A stretch of DNA of 64,000 nucleotides, taken from positions 859,001 to 923,000 of the forward strand of contig NZ_BLAW01000001.1 in assembly GCF_009617895.1 (NCBI RefSeq). The letters are read 5' to 3'. Source of the stretch: Prolixibacter sp. SD074. Its GTDB lineage: Bacteria; Bacteroidota; Bacteroidia; Bacteroidales; Prolixibacteraceae. The notes under the pieces were generated by a model that was given only the letters and a program-made list of their open reading frames with translations, was not told the DNA's origin and did not search any database. Numbering within the stretch: position 1 is the stretch's first letter; the number at the start of each line of letters is the position of its first letter. Shown here one piece after another: positions 45,819 to 56,202 of this stretch. A program made the position numbers and the translations under genes.

Positions 45819-46580
45819 ATGATTGAAATATGTGCCATTGCATCGGGGAGTAACGGAAATTGTTATTACGTGGGAAATGAGACGGAGGCTGTGCTCATTG
45901 ATTTGGGAATATCGACCAAACAGGCGGTGCAGCGAATGGCCGAAAAAGGACTGGATTTGCAGAAGATTAAAGCGGTTTTCGTTTCTCATGAACACGCCGA
46001 TCATGTGCGCGGTGTCCGGGTATTCTCTAACCGATATAACATCCCGGTTTATTTTACGGCACAAACCTATCTGAAGCTCTCCCGGAGAGTGCAACCCAAC
46101 AGTCCTCGTTTTTTCAAACCCGGCGAGTCGGTTTCTATTGGTTCTATCACGGTACATTCTTTCCTGAAAAATCACGATGCCGTAGAGCCTTGCAGTTTCA
46201 GTATTCAGTTGGATGACAAATACATTGGCGTGTTTACCGATATCGGGGAACCCTGCGAGAATTTACATCACCATTTCACACACTGTCAGGCGGTTTTTCT
46301 GGAAACCAACTACGACGAACCGATGCTGATGAATGGTCCGTATCCATATTATCTAAAACAGCGGGTTGGATCGAAAAACGGGCATTTGTCAAACTTTCAG
46401 GCGCTAAATTTAGTACAGGAAAAAGCAGGAGAGGAGTTGGTCCTGATTTTTTTGTCCCATATTTCGGCTGAGAACAATACGCCGGAGCTGGCAATGGAGT
46501 CATTCAGTTTGTTATCAGATAAATATGATGTGCGGTTAACCTCGCGCTATGCGCCAACCGATGTGGTCAGAATTGAATAG
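45819..46580 (+). CDS. MBL-fold metallohydrolase (WalJ/YycJ-like)
   Basis: 253 residues. ASGSNGNCYYVG at the start and FVSHEHADHVRGV near residue 55 (HxHxDH zinc site), FLKNHDAVEP and GVFTDIGEP as further metal ligands, and a C-terminal HISAENNTPELA. This is the YycJ/WalJ group, linked in Firmicutes to the WalRK locus and DNA/cell-wall coordination. In Bacteroidota it is a stand-alone gene, as here. Confidence 0.88.
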   Translation: MIEICAIASGSNGNCYYVGNETEAVLIDLGISTKQAVQRMAEKGLDLQKIKAVFVSHEHADHVRGVRVFSNRYNIPVYFTAQTYLKLSRRVQPNSPRFFKPGESVSIGSITVHSFLKNHDAVEPCSFSIQLDDKYIGVFTDIGEPCENLHHHFTHCQAVFLETNYDEPMLMNGPYPYYLKQRVGSKNGHLSNFQALNLVQEKAGEELVLIFLSHISAENNTPELAMESFSLLSDKYDVRLTSRYAPTDVVRIE

Positions 46581-46609
46581 TTGAGATTCATTCTTTTCTG
46601 CATTATGTA

Positions 46610-46617
46610 TATATTTG
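46610..46617 (+). promoter_or_regulatory. Possible -7 promoter element of the fumarase gene
   Basis: TATATTTG is an exact match to the Bacteroidota -7 consensus TAnnTTTG, about 90 bases before the start codon. The -33 element is not evident, so confidence is limited. Confidence 0.4.
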
Positions 46618-46705
46618 TTACGCTTTACAATGAATAATAGGGTGCTTTTGGCTTTCGCCGAAAGCATTCGCGATAAGCATTTAATAAAATATTTGGGATA
46701 AAATC

Positions 46706-48310
46706 ATGGCTGAATTTAAGTACCAAAAACCTTTTCCTGTAAAGGAAGAAAAGACGCAATACCGTCTTCTGACAAAAGATTTTGTATCTACCGTGGAGTT
46801 TGACGGCCGTAAAATTTTGAAAGTGGATCCGAAAGGCCTTGAATTGCTGGCACAGGAAGCGATTGCTGACGTATCGTTCTACCTTCGTCCGGCACACCTT
46901 GAAAAAGTAGCCAGGATTCTGGACGATCCGGAAGCAACGGATAACGACCGTTTCGTAGCTTACACACTACTGAAAAACTCCGAAGTTTCGGCCAGTGGCG
47001 ATTTGCCTACGTGCCAGGATACCGGAACCGCTATTGTGATAGCTAAGAAAGGTGAAGATGTTTACACCGGTGTGGATGATGCTGAATTCTTGTCGAAGGG
47101 AATTTTTAATACCTACGGCGATCGTAACCTTCGTTACTCGCAAGTGGTGCCTTATACCATGTTCGATGAGAAAAATACCGGGACCAATCTTCCGGCTCAG
47201 ATTGATGTTTACTCCAAGCCCGGCAATTCATACGAATTCCTTTTCCTGACCAAGGGAGGTGGTTCGGCTAATAAAACGTATCTGTATCAGCAAACCAAGT
47301 CGTTGTTGAACGAAGAGTCGCTGACCATATTTATTAAGGAGAAAATCAGGGACCTGGGAACAGCAGCTTGCCCTCCTTATCACCTGGCGATTGTGATTGG
47401 CGGAACTTCTGCCGAAGGCAACCTGAAAACGGTAAAACTGGCATCAGCAGGTGATTTGGACAACCTGCCTACTGAAGGAAACGATGGTGGACAGGCATTC
47501 CGTGATTTGGAATGGGAGGCCAAAGTGCAGAAAATAGCCGAAGAGTCTGGCATTGGCGCCCAGTTTGGCGGTAAATATTTCACGCACGATGTACGGGTGA
47601 TTCGTTTGCCACGTCATGCGGCGTCCTGTCCGGTGGGCGTGGGCGTAAGCTGTAGTGCCGATCGTAACATCAAGGCAAAAATTACCGAAGAAGGTATTTT
47701 TGTGGAGCAGATGGAAAAAAATCCGGCTCGTTTCCTTCCGGCGAAAGCTCCGGAATTGGCTTCTCCGGTAGAAATTGATTTGGATCAGCCCATGGGCGAT
47801 GTGCTGAAGGAACTGACCAAATATCCGGTGAAAACCCGTTTGAATTTGAAAGGCACGCTGATTGTTGCCCGCGATATCGCCCATGCAAAAATCAAGGATA
47901 TGGTTGATAGGGGCGGACCGTTGCCTGAGTATTTTAAGAATCATCCGGTTTATTATGCCGGACCGGCAAAAACTCCGGTAGGAATGCCTTCAGGTAGTTT
48001 TGGCCCGACAACGGCCAACCGGATGGACCCGTATGTAGATCTGTTCCAAAGTATGGGTGGTTCCATGATTATGCTGGCCAAGGGAAACCGCTCGAAGGTG
48101 GTAACCGATGCTTGTAAGCAACACGGTGGTTTCTATCTGGGTTCCATTGGCGGACCGGCGGCTATCCTGGCCAAGGATAACATCAAATCCGTTGAAGTGG
48201 TTGATTTCCCTGAACTGGGAATGGAAGCTGTCCGGAAAATCCGGGTGGAAAACTTCCCGGCTTTCATTATCGTTGACGATAAGGGAAACGATTTCTTCGA
48301 AATGTTGTAA
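46706..48310 (+). CDS. Class I fumarate hydratase
   Basis: 534 residues, the size of the iron-sulfur class I fumarases FumA/FumB with both alpha and beta parts fused. Cluster-ligand regions are [11 protein letters not shown] near residue 100, [10 protein letters not shown] near 220 and [13 protein letters not shown] near 310. The beta part has [16 protein letters not shown] and [13 protein letters not shown]. It interconverts fumarate and malate in the citric acid cycle and is oxygen-sensitive. Single gene with its own terminator. Confidence 0.94.
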   Translation: MAEFKYQKPFPVKEEKTQYRLLTKDFVSTVEFDGRKILKVDPKGLELLAQEAIADVSFYLRPAHLEKVARILDDPEATDNDRFVAYTLLKNSEVSASGDLPTCQDTGTAIVIAKKGEDVYTGVDDAEFLSKGIFNTYGDRNLRYSQVVPYTMFDEKNTGTNLPAQIDVYSKPGNSYEFLFLTKGGGSANKTYLYQQTKSLLNEESLTIFIKEKIRDLGTAACPPYHLAIVIGGTSAEGNLKTVKLASAGDLDNLPTEGNDGGQAFRDLEWEAKVQKIAEESGIGAQFGGKYFTHDVRVIRLPRHAASCPVGVGVSCSADRNIKAKITEEGIFVEQMEKNPARFLPAKAPELASPVEIDLDQPMGDVLKELTKYPVKTRLNLKGTLIVARDIAHAKIKDMVDRGGPLPEYFKNHPVYYAGPAKTPVGMPSGSFGPTTANRMDPYVDLFQSMGGSMIMLAKGNRSKVVTDACKQHGGFYLGSIGGPAAILAKDNIKSVEVVDFPELGMEAVRKIRVENFPAFIIVDDKGNDFFEML

Positions 48311-48335
48311 ATCGGTTTTACACGACATTATATAC

Positions 48336-48369
48336 AAAGCTGCATCATTTGGTGCGGCTTTTCTTTTTT
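48336..48369 (+). terminator. Intrinsic terminator after fumarase
   Basis: AAAGCTGCATC (48336-48346) pairs with GGTGCGGCTTT (48351-48361, two G-T pairs), followed by a T-rich run to 48370. Confidence 0.78.
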
Positions 48370-48558
48370 TAAGTTGCAGCAGTAAATAATTGCTGTTGAG
48401 TAACCAACATATAATTACTTTGTGGCCGGCTTCTTTTTATCGCTTTTTTGTTAAACGGACATAAACATTCGGGCAAAATTGCGGTTATTCTCTAAGTTAT
48501 TTGCTGACCATTCTTAACTGGCGGAGTTTTGAAAATATTTTAAAAACAATTTTTCATT

Positions 48559-49938
48559 ATGGAGCAAAATAAACGCAGTAACCGAAAAATACTGCTGGTG
48601 CTTTTTGTGGGTGTTCTGATGGGAGCCCTGGATATTTCCATTGTCGGACCGGCCATTCCGTCTATTTCAAAGGATATTGCTGTCAGTCAGCGTTTACTCG
48701 GATGGATTTTTTCAATCTATGTGTTGTTCAACCTGGTGGGAATATCGCTGTTTGCCAAGCTTTCCGACCGTTTTGGACGACGGAACATCTACATGCTTTC
48801 TGTTTTACTGTTCGCTGTTGGGTCACTTATTGTTGCACTTTCACACACTTTCGAGATGCTTATGGTGGGACGTGCTGTGCAGGGATTTGGTTCGAGCGGT
48901 ATTTTCCCGGTGGCTTCTGCAGTAGTGGGAGATGTGTTTCCGCCTGAGAAACGTGGCCGGATTTTAGGTTTCATCGGAGCGGTTTTCGGACTGGCTTTCA
49001 TTATCGGGCCGGTTTTGGCTGGAACCATGTTGTCGTTCTTTCCATGGAACTACCTTTTCCTGATTAATCTGCCAATTGCTGCGCTCATCATGTGGGGAAG
49101 CTTCCGCATTTTGCCCAATAAAAGCATTGAAAGTTCTTCGGTACTCGACTGGAAGGGAATTGTTTTGCTTGGACTTTTGCTTGGGGCGTTTGCTTTGGGT
49201 ATCAACCGTACCAGCACTTTAGGCTTTTTCAGCAGCTTGGCATCCATCCGGGTATTACCCTTTTTAATTGCTTCGCTGGCATTCCTTTTTGTGTTTGTCC
49301 GGGTTGAGAAAAATGCAAAAACCCCGGTAGTACGGGTGAATATGTTTCAGGGCCGGCAAATACGATTGGTGGCTCTCATCGCTTTTGGAACGGGAGTTTT
49401 GCAGGCTTCCTTTGTGTTTGTTCCCGATTTTGTGGTGGATGTTTTTGGCGTAACTTCGGCGAAAGCCAGCTTCATGTTACTTCCCGCCGTACTCGCCATT
49501 GCGGTTGGTTCGCCTCTGTTTGGACGCATGCTTGATTCGCTTGGCTCACGTGTTGTGATATTAATTGGATTAGTTATAGCGACTGTTGGTTATTACCTGA
49601 TGCATGAAGTGGAAGGGAGCCGCACTTTCTTTTACCTTTCCGGAGCGTTGATTGGCCTGGGGCTTTCGGTTCCGTCGGGAAGTTCGTTGCGCTACATCAT
49701 GTTAAACGAAGTATCGGCAGCCGAACGTGCCACTACACAGGGGCTGGTGACCATTTTTATCAGCATCGGGCAGATGCTGGGGGGAGCGATCATCGGAGCT
49801 GTGACAGCGTCAGAAGAAGGAATTAAAGGTTACCAAAACCTGTTTCTTTATCTGGCGGTGATGATTCTTGCAATGACTCTTTTCTCGGTACGGCTAAAAA
49901 GTCGCAAAGTTGAGCTGGCAACCAGCGTCAGGGAATAA
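48559..49938 (+). CDS. MFS transporter (drug:proton antiporter type)
   Basis: 459 residues with about 14 hydrophobic helices. GALDISIVGPAIPSIS is motif D1-like, LSDRFGRRNIYM the loop 2-3 motif A and GRAVQGFGSSGIFPVASAVVGD motif C of antiporters. It probably exports drugs or metabolites with protons. It stands alone, with a fumarase terminator upstream and TrhO convergent downstream. Confidence 0.88.
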   Translation: MEQNKRSNRKILLVLFVGVLMGALDISIVGPAIPSISKDIAVSQRLLGWIFSIYVLFNLVGISLFAKLSDRFGRRNIYMLSVLLFAVGSLIVALSHTFEMLMVGRAVQGFGSSGIFPVASAVVGDVFPPEKRGRILGFIGAVFGLAFIIGPVLAGTMLSFFPWNYLFLINLPIAALIMWGSFRILPNKSIESSSVLDWKGIVLLGLLLGAFALGINRTSTLGFFSSLASIRVLPFLIASLAFLFVFVRVEKNAKTPVVRVNMFQGRQIRLVALIAFGTGVLQASFVFVPDFVVDVFGVTSAKASFMLLPAVLAIAVGSPLFGRMLDSLGSRVVILIGLVIATVGYYLMHEVEGSRTFFYLSGALIGLGLSVPSGSSLRYIMLNEVSAAERATTQGLVTIFISIGQMLGGAIIGAVTASEEGIKGYQNLFLYLAVMILAMTLFSVRLKSRKVELATSVRE

Positions 49939-50092
49939 AAAGAGGATTTTATCACTGAAAATCTATTCAGCCGAAAGGTTGAAGCCGTCAAAATAAATAG
50001 CCAACTCCTTATCGGATGTTGGGCTAAATTTGTGATATATGGATTGAAAATTTAGGTGTTTTTCTATTTAAATAAGTGAGACAAATATTTTT

Positions 50093-51130
50093 TTATTTGC
50101 TTGCTTCCAGTTTCTTTCTTAAACCGAGACTGGCACGGTTTCTTTTCCGGTTACCGAATTGATATTTTTTTTTGCGTGCGCCGGTATTCTTTTCCGGATC
50201 ACGCTTTTCGTCACGACATTCATCTGAACAACAACCATCGTACTGAGCCGCACATTCAGGGCACTGAATGAAGAGCAGGTGGCAGGCATGATTGGAACAG
50301 TTGGTATGGGTGTCGCAAGGTTTGCCGCATTGATGACAATGCGAAATGACTTGACCGTCCACACTTTCGCCCATTCGCTCGTCGAATACAAAGTTTTTAC
50401 CTACAAAGCGTGAGGTAATATTTTCAGCTTTGATTTGTCGGGCATATTCCAGAATTCCACCGTGCAGCTGGTTTACATCGTTGAAACCAAAATGACGAAG
50501 GTAAGCGCTGGCCTTCTCACAACGAATACCGCCGGTACAGTAAAGTAGTATTTTCTCATCTTTCTTATCCTGCAACTGCTCTGCCACCATTTCAATCTCT
50601 TCGCGGAAAGTATCTGCTTCAGGACAAATGGCACCTTCGAAGTGGCCAATTTCACTTTCGTAGAAATTGCGCATGTCCACAATGATGGTATCATCTTTAC
50701 CGGCTAGTTCATGAAATTCCAGCGCACTGAGATGTTTTCCTACATTGGTTACATCAAAAGTTCGTTTATCAAGCCCATCGGCCACAATTTTCGGACGAAC
50801 TTTAACGGTCAGTTTGTAGAAGGATTTGCCGTCGTCTTCAATGGCGTATTTTATGGGAATATCCTTCAATAAGTCGAATTTTATCAATGTTTCCATGAAG
50901 GCTTCCATGGTGTGTCCAGGGACACTCATTTGCGCATTGATACCTTCGCGGGCAATATAAATGCGCCCGAAACATCCCAGCGGGAACCATTCACGATAAA
51001 GTTGATCACGGATTTCACCCGGGTTATCAATGTAGTGATAACGGTAAAACGAAATGGTTTTCCGGTTGAAAGTCTCCGCCATCAGTTGCTTTTTCAGCTC
51101 TTCCTTATTAATTCGATTGTAAAGAAACAT
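50093..51130 (-). CDS. trhO: tRNA uridine(34) hydroxylase, rhodanese-like TrhO
   Basis: 345 residues. The N-terminal half has GRIYIAREGINAQMSVP, and the rhodanese domain the catalytic Cys in LLYCTGGIRCEKASAYLR near residue 180. The C-terminus carries a Cys-rich zinc region (CHQCGKPCDTHTNC, IQCPECAAQYDGCC) and a basic tail. TrhO (YceA) makes 5-hydroxyuridine at tRNA wobble position 34 using O2 (family knowledge). Single-gene unit. Confidence 0.92.
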   Translation of the reverse strand: MFLYNRINKEELKKQLMAETFNRKTISFYRYHYIDNPGEIRDQLYREWFPLGCFGRIYIAREGINAQMSVPGHTMEAFMETLIKFDLLKDIPIKYAIEDDGKSFYKLTVKVRPKIVADGLDKRTFDVTNVGKHLSALEFHELAGKDDTIIVDMRNFYESEIGHFEGAICPEADTFREEIEMVAEQLQDKKDEKILLYCTGGIRCEKASAYLRHFGFNDVNQLHGGILEYARQIKAENITSRFVGKNFVFDERMGESVDGQVISHCHQCGKPCDTHTNCSNHACHLLFIQCPECAAQYDGCCSDECRDEKRDPEKNTGARKKKYQFGNRKRNRASLGLRKKLEASK

Positions 51131-51229
51131 CTTATTGAAATGTGGTCTAAATTAATATAGTGCAAAGGTAATTTTTTCGGGAATTTTCACAAATGGCTTG
51201 TGTTGATGCAGGCAAAAATTTCGTCGCAT

Positions 51230-51261
51230 AAAAAAAACCGTAGCCAGGCGGATACGGTTTT
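51230..51261 (-). terminator. Terminator of the efflux operon
   Basis: On the minus strand AAAACCGTA (from 51261) pairs with TACGGTTTT (to about 51234) around a 10-base loop, followed by further Ts. It lies 36 bases after the TolC stop. Confidence 0.82.
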
Positions 51262-51296
51262 GTATACAGTATGGAAGGATGTTCTCCTCCGAAAAG

Positions 51297-52637
51297 TTAC
51301 TCAAATATGTGTTTACCCACAGCAGCCTGCAGGTCATATACGCTTAATGCATAATCAATTTGGGACTTGAGTAGTAGTAACTGGCTGTTCGACACGGCTG
51401 TGGTGGCATCCAACAAATCAAGGTTGGTAATGACGCCCGCCTTGTAGCTGGTTTCGGCCAGAGAAAAGGCGTCACGCGCCTGTTTCAGCTGGAGTTCGAA
51501 CTGTTTTACCTTTTGCTCTGCTGTTTCGACATTTGCGGAGTTTTGAATTACATCACTTGCTACTTCCCGTTGTAACCGTTCTGTTTCGTAAATGGAAGTT
51601 TGTATCCCTGATTTAGCCAGTAGTCTTTGATTTTTGTTTCGGTTTGCATCAAAAATCGGAATGTGAAAATCCAAACCAGCTACATAGTTTGGTTTGAACT
51701 GATGCAGGTCTGGAATGTAACCGTTTTTTGCTCCGGCCGAAACAAAGGCTTTCAGACTGGGTGTATTCTCCGATTTAATCAGATTCAAATTTAATTCTGC
51801 TAACCGAATTTTTTCGCGGGCAATCTTCATTTCATCACGATTGCGGACAGCCAGGTTGATCATGGTATCAGGAAGGATAGCCGGTCGTTCTACGGTCAGC
51901 TTTTCCTTCACAAAATGATGCGTTGTTTCTGGTTCTCCAAGAAGCGTGTTTAGCACAGCCTGCTGAACACGGATAGACGACAGAATATCCAGTTTCTCAC
52001 TTTTCACTCCGGAAATTTTCACTTTCGTGGAAAGTTCCTCGTATTGGGTTGCCGAGCCGGTTTTTCTCTTTTTTACGATGAAATCGAGATGGTGTTGCAA
52101 ATTGGCCAACTGCTCGTTTTTGATATCAATCGCATCCTGCAGGAAAAGCAAACTGTAGTAGGTATGAATAGCGCGGATAGTCAATTGTTGCTTTACCTGT
52201 TGCAGCGTTTGTTGTCCAAGCTTTTTGGTTTCCTGCTGATAAGCTATATTTGCAGCGGTTTTTCCAAAATCGGAGATGGATTGACTGACATTGATAGTTG
52301 CCGCATAATTATCATTCGGATTCATTTGAATTTCTCCGGATCCGGGCAGAGTAAATTTGGTCACAGGCCCAATGTGCGAATAACTGGCATTGGCACTTAC
52401 GTTGGGGTAATGTCCCGAGCGGGCCAGTTCGATTTGCGTGTCTGCTCTTTTTACGGCTTCTTCAGCTTCTTTTACCGAAGGATAACTGCTGACAACTTTG
52501 CTGATGATGCTGTCCAGCGAAAGCGAATCGGTTGCCGTTGTCTCCATAGCGACCGCTTCAGTTTGTGCCTGTACAGGCTGATGAAATGCCATTAGTGTGG
52601 CAATGAGCAATAGTAAAATAGGGTATTTCTTAATCAT
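51297..52637 (-). CDS. TolC family outer-membrane efflux protein
   Basis: 446 residues. Signal peptide (YPILLLLIATLMAFHQPVQAQ) then two OEP repeats with long coiled helices: SVKEAEEAVKRADTQIELARS and, in the second, VETAEQKVKQFELQLKQA. It forms the outer-membrane channel of the tripartite pump. The start overlaps the MFS gene by 8 bases; last gene of tetR-hlyD-mfs-tolC. Confidence 0.92.
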   Translation of the reverse strand: MIKKYPILLLLIATLMAFHQPVQAQTEAVAMETTATDSLSLDSIISKVVSSYPSVKEAEEAVKRADTQIELARSGHYPNVSANASYSHIGPVTKFTLPGSGEIQMNPNDNYAATINVSQSISDFGKTAANIAYQQETKKLGQQTLQQVKQQLTIRAIHTYYSLLFLQDAIDIKNEQLANLQHHLDFIVKKRKTGSATQYEELSTKVKISGVKSEKLDILSSIRVQQAVLNTLLGEPETTHHFVKEKLTVERPAILPDTMINLAVRNRDEMKIAREKIRLAELNLNLIKSENTPSLKAFVSAGAKNGYIPDLHQFKPNYVAGLDFHIPIFDANRNKNQRLLAKSGIQTSIYETERLQREVASDVIQNSANVETAEQKVKQFELQLKQARDAFSLAETSYKAGVITNLDLLDATTAVSNSQLLLLKSQIDYALSVYDLQAAVGKHIFE

Positions 52638-54261
52638 GATTCACTCGATTTTTAGCTTCCAGTTTTTTCCTGGTATGTAGCCAGAAAACCGGTATTCCAC
52701 CAATTATTGTGATGATAGCGGCTATCAAAAAGTCATCGTCAATCCCCTGAATGAAAGCTTCACTGCTTACGTGACCGATTAGTAGCGATTTTGCCTGCAT
52801 AGCCGCAGTTCCCATGGAACTTCCGGTTGTATGCTGAATGTAACCAGTCATGTTTTGGGTCACCTGATGAAAAGTTTCTGAATTCAGATTCAGGGCTTCA
52901 CCATAAATTGTGGAATGGTATTTTGTTCGTGAGGTAAGAAGAGTTGCGAGAATTGCTACACCAAAACTTCCTCCCAACTGACGAATGACATTAAATAATC
53001 CGGATGCCTGTGCCATCTGGTCCCTCGAAATCTCGAGGAGGGAGATTGCACTCAGCGGGGTAAAGATGATCCCCATCGCCAGTCCCCGAATGTACAGGGA
53101 AAGCATGATATAGTTGTGCTCAGTAAGCCTCGAAAACAGACTATTTAGGTAGAAGCTGAGCGCCAGGAGGATAATCCCCAGAATTACCGGAATCTTAGCA
53201 TTAAACTTATCGGCAAACCGGCCGGCAAGCGGTGAGGCAGACCCCTGAATAAACCCAATGGGCAGGAAAACGGCCCCCGCCTGAATAGCTGTGTATCCCA
53301 GTGAATTTTGCAAATACAGGGGCAACAGGAACGTACTTCCGAACATGCCAATTCCGAAGATGAACATGATGAGATTGCTAATGGCAAAATTATGGTTTTT
53401 CAGCAATTTCAAATCCACCAATGGTTTTTTCACATTTAATTCAGTAACAATAAACACTGTCAAAGCAATAGCCGATATGGCAAAACAGGCCAGAATCAAT
53501 GGGGCATGCCATCCTCCACTGTTGGTCGCCGCATTTCCCTCCGACAAGGCATAGAGCAACACGGGCAGAAAAATACTTACCGACAAAAAGCCGATCAAAT
53601 CAAATTTTCCCACCTTGGGGTTGATGTATTCCTTCTGGATGATCACGGTGAAGATCATACCGATGATCCCTATCGGGACATTGACGTCGAACATGAGCTC
53701 CCAGCTGAAATTATCGACCAGGTACCCCCCAATCAGCGGGCCGAACGAAACCGACGCCGCCGCCGAAATAGACCAGAATCCAAGGGCTGTTCCACGTTGT
53801 TCCGGCGGAAATTCGCGGGTGATGATGGCCATCCCGATAGGCATTAGGGAACCGGCTCCTAATCCCTGGATAACCCGGGAAAAAATAAGCATATCCTCGT
53901 TGCCCGACATTCCACACATCATGGAACCGAAAGTGAACAGGAACAAACCGAAAAAATACATTCGCTTGTGCCCAAACCGGTCGGCAAACCAACCGGAAGT
54001 TGGAAGCATGACGGCCATGGCCAGCATGTAAGCTGTCAGTACCCATTCTATTTTATCGATGTTCACACCAAAGGAGGCCATGATCTTTGGTAAACCCACA
54101 TTAACAATGGTGGCATCCAATACCGCCATAAAGGTTCCGATCATAACATTTCCCAAAACCCACCAACGATAAAACTTACTTTTGGGATGATACGATGAGT
54201 CTCTGTTCCGGAGAATCCGCCTGATTCGGTGGGCAAGCGTTATTTTCCGTAAATGGCTCAT
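52630..54261 (-). CDS. DHA2-type MFS efflux pump (EmrB/QacA family)
   Basis: 543 residues with 14 membrane helices. FMAVLDATIVNVGLPKIMASFG is the DHA2 TM1 motif, WFADRFGHKRMYFFG motif A and SRVIQGLGAGSLMPIGMAII motif C. Inner-membrane proton-driven drug exporter working with the HlyD-type adaptor (4-base overlap upstream) and TolC. Substrates unknown; the family exports uncouplers and lipophilic antibiotics. Confidence 0.93.
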   Translation of the reverse strand: MSHLRKITLAHRIRRILRNRDSSYHPKSKFYRWWVLGNVMIGTFMAVLDATIVNVGLPKIMASFGVNIDKIEWVLTAYMLAMAVMLPTSGWFADRFGHKRMYFFGLFLFTFGSMMCGMSGNEDMLIFSRVIQGLGAGSLMPIGMAIITREFPPEQRGTALGFWSISAAASVSFGPLIGGYLVDNFSWELMFDVNVPIGIIGMIFTVIIQKEYINPKVGKFDLIGFLSVSIFLPVLLYALSEGNAATNSGGWHAPLILACFAISAIALTVFIVTELNVKKPLVDLKLLKNHNFAISNLIMFIFGIGMFGSTFLLPLYLQNSLGYTAIQAGAVFLPIGFIQGSASPLAGRFADKFNAKIPVILGIILLALSFYLNSLFSRLTEHNYIMLSLYIRGLAMGIIFTPLSAISLLEISRDQMAQASGLFNVIRQLGGSFGVAILATLLTSRTKYHSTIYGEALNLNSETFHQVTQNMTGYIQHTTGSSMGTAAMQAKSLLIGHVSSEAFIQGIDDDFLIAAIITIIGGIPVFWLHTRKKLEAKNRVNHD

Positions 54262-55271
54262 TGTCTAATAATTTTAATGACTGATGACATTCCGGCCATC
54301 AGATTGAATTGACTGATTTCTTCGTTGTTATCTGCTTTGTCGATTGATATTTTTACCGGGACACGCTGCGTAACTTTCGTAAAGTTTCCGGAAGCGTTGT
54401 CTGGCGGAATGAGTGCAAACTGCGAAGCGGCGTTGGAACCGATGTAGAAAATCCTTCCAGAAAAAGTTACTCCCGGATACGCGTCGATGGTGAATTTGGC
54501 CTGTTGGCCATTTTTGATTTCACCAACGTTGGTTTCTTCCAGGTAAACGGTTATCCAGTAATCATGATGGTTCGAAATGGTTACTACCGATTGGCCAGGT
54601 TGTGCCATATCGCCTTGCAATAACCAACGCTTGGCTATGACTCCGCTAATGGGGGCGTAAAGTTTGGTATTATCTAACGAAGCTTCAATTACACCTACTT
54701 GTGATTTGGCTGTATTAATAGCAGCTTTGGCACTTTTAATCTGCGATTGCACCACCTGAAGCTGTTTGAGCGCGGCCTGATAAGTAGCTGACGACGCTTC
54801 AAAAGCCTTTTGCAAATGCTCATACTTCTCCTGTGTGATTACTCCGCCATTGAATTGCGTTTTTCCACGATCCAAATCATCTTTGCTTTTGCTCAGGTTT
54901 ACCTTCAGCACCTTCAGGTTTTCTTTATAATATTCGTATTGTGCCTGTGCCTGGACCAATGCTGTTTGCGCCTGTTCAACCGCGGCCTCAGCCTGAACTT
55001 TTTGAGCCAGCAAATCAGTGCTGTCCAGTTCGGCCAAGAGTTTTCCTTTTTGTACAGTGTCTCCTTCATCCACATACATCTTTTCGATGCGTCCCATCAT
55101 CTTGGCGCTAACGGCAACCTTGTCCGCATCTACATACGCATCATCCGTTTTGATATAATGCGTGTATTCTTTGTAATAATACCATCCAATGCCTAAAACG
55201 ACGGCAATTACAATGGCCAGGGGAAGGTAAACCCTGACAACCTTTCCTTTTTTCTGATTCTTTTCGGTCAT
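54258..55271 (-). CDS. HlyD/EmrA-type membrane fusion protein
   Basis: 337 residues. One N-terminal helix (VYLPLAIVIAVVLGIGWYYY), then a lipoyl/barrel half DKVAVSAKMMGRIEKMYVDEGD, a long coiled coil of about 100 residues (QAEAAVEQAQTALVQAQAQY) and the second half LYAPISGVIAKRWLLQGD. Periplasmic adaptor that joins the MFS pump to TolC. It starts 27 bases after tetR. Confidence 0.93.
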   Translation of the reverse strand: MTEKNQKKGKVVRVYLPLAIVIAVVLGIGWYYYKEYTHYIKTDDAYVDADKVAVSAKMMGRIEKMYVDEGDTVQKGKLLAELDSTDLLAQKVQAEAAVEQAQTALVQAQAQYEYYKENLKVLKVNLSKSKDDLDRGKTQFNGGVITQEKYEHLQKAFEASSATYQAALKQLQVVQSQIKSAKAAINTAKSQVGVIEASLDNTKLYAPISGVIAKRWLLQGDMAQPGQSVVTISNHHDYWITVYLEETNVGEIKNGQQAKFTIDAYPGVTFSGRIFYIGSNAASQFALIPPDNASGNFTKVTQRVPVKISIDKADNNEEISQFNLMAGMSSVIKIIRQ

Positions 55272-55298
55272 ATATTCTTTATAGCTATTTTTTAATTT

Positions 55299-55919
55299 CT
55301 ACTTCAAAATTCCCCGAATAAAAACTTCGGTAAACAAATTTGTTTTCTCCAGGAGCACAGAGTACTCTTCGTCATCCAGAAAGAAGTATTCCTTATTTTT
55401 AATGAAGGTACTTCGCAGTCCCCGAAGTATATCGATAAATAAAGCAGCCAGTTCGTCGGGATCATCCTTTCGAAATAAACCACTCTCCATTCCCTGTTTT
55501 AATACATCACTCATGATTGTAGTCTCTTTAGCTTTCGAACGTATCCATGACTCGTTCATGAGCGTTTTGAATTCCATGAGATTACTCATCTTAAACCGAC
55601 TGAGATTTAAAAAGGTGCGGAACAATTCCATCCGGGTTTTCACAAAGTTTCGAATCATTTGATCGGGAACCCCTGATTGTTCCATATTGCGTCGGAGATT
55701 TTTGATGAATTCATCGTGCTCCTTATCAACAACATGAATATAAAGATGCTCCTTGTCAGGGAAATAGTAATAGAGCGAAGCTTTGGAGATACCCAGATCT
55801 GAAGCAATTTCACGCATGAACGTTTTTTCCAGACCATAAATTCCGAAACGTCGCTGTGCCGCCTCAATTATTCGATTGAGTTTCTCTGTGTTTCCTCCGG
55901 TATGTTTTACCTGAACCAT
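55299..55919 (-). CDS. TetR family repressor
   Basis: 206 residues. N-terminal HTH: RIIEAAQRRFGIYGLEKTFM, IASDLGISKASLYYYFPDKE (about 12-57). The C-terminal ligand domain is helical. As first gene of the efflux operon it probably represses its own promoter and is released by pump substrates. A palindrome upstream overlaps the likely promoter. Confidence 0.92.
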   Translation of the reverse strand: MVQVKHTGGNTEKLNRIIEAAQRRFGIYGLEKTFMREIASDLGISKASLYYYFPDKEHLYIHVVDKEHDEFIKNLRRNMEQSGVPDQMIRNFVKTRMELFRTFLNLSRFKMSNLMEFKTLMNESWIRSKAKETTIMSDVLKQGMESGLFRKDDPDELAALFIDILRGLRSTFIKNKEYFFLDDEEYSVLLEKTNLFTEVFIRGILK

Positions 55920-55931
55920 TCTCTTATTCTA

Positions 55932-55962
55932 TTTGACCTTATTGTTAGAAGGGTCAAAAATA
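55932..55962 (-). promoter_or_regulatory. Probable TetR operator overlapping the -7 element
   Basis: Half-sites TTTGACC (55932-55938) and GGTCAAA (55952-55958) form an inverted repeat. The minus strand at 55955-55962 reads TATTTTTG, an exact TAnnTTTG match, so a bound repressor would cover the promoter. It lies 13-43 bases from the tetR start. Confidence 0.5.
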
Positions 55963-56202
55963 ATACAATCATATCGTAGAAATGTTTCGTAAATCTTAAA
56001 TATTTAGCGGAAGATAAAAGAATCTATGTGATCATTTTTTAACAACATTATGACAATAAGTGCCTTGAATACTTAAGGTGAAGTCAAGAATATTTGATGT
56101 TCCTTCACCTAAACTGTTATTTATTAATAGCTCTGTTCGGGTAGACGGATGTACAAGTGGAATATTTTATTTGGAAGGATTTTTTAACAAAATAGGGTGA
56201 TT

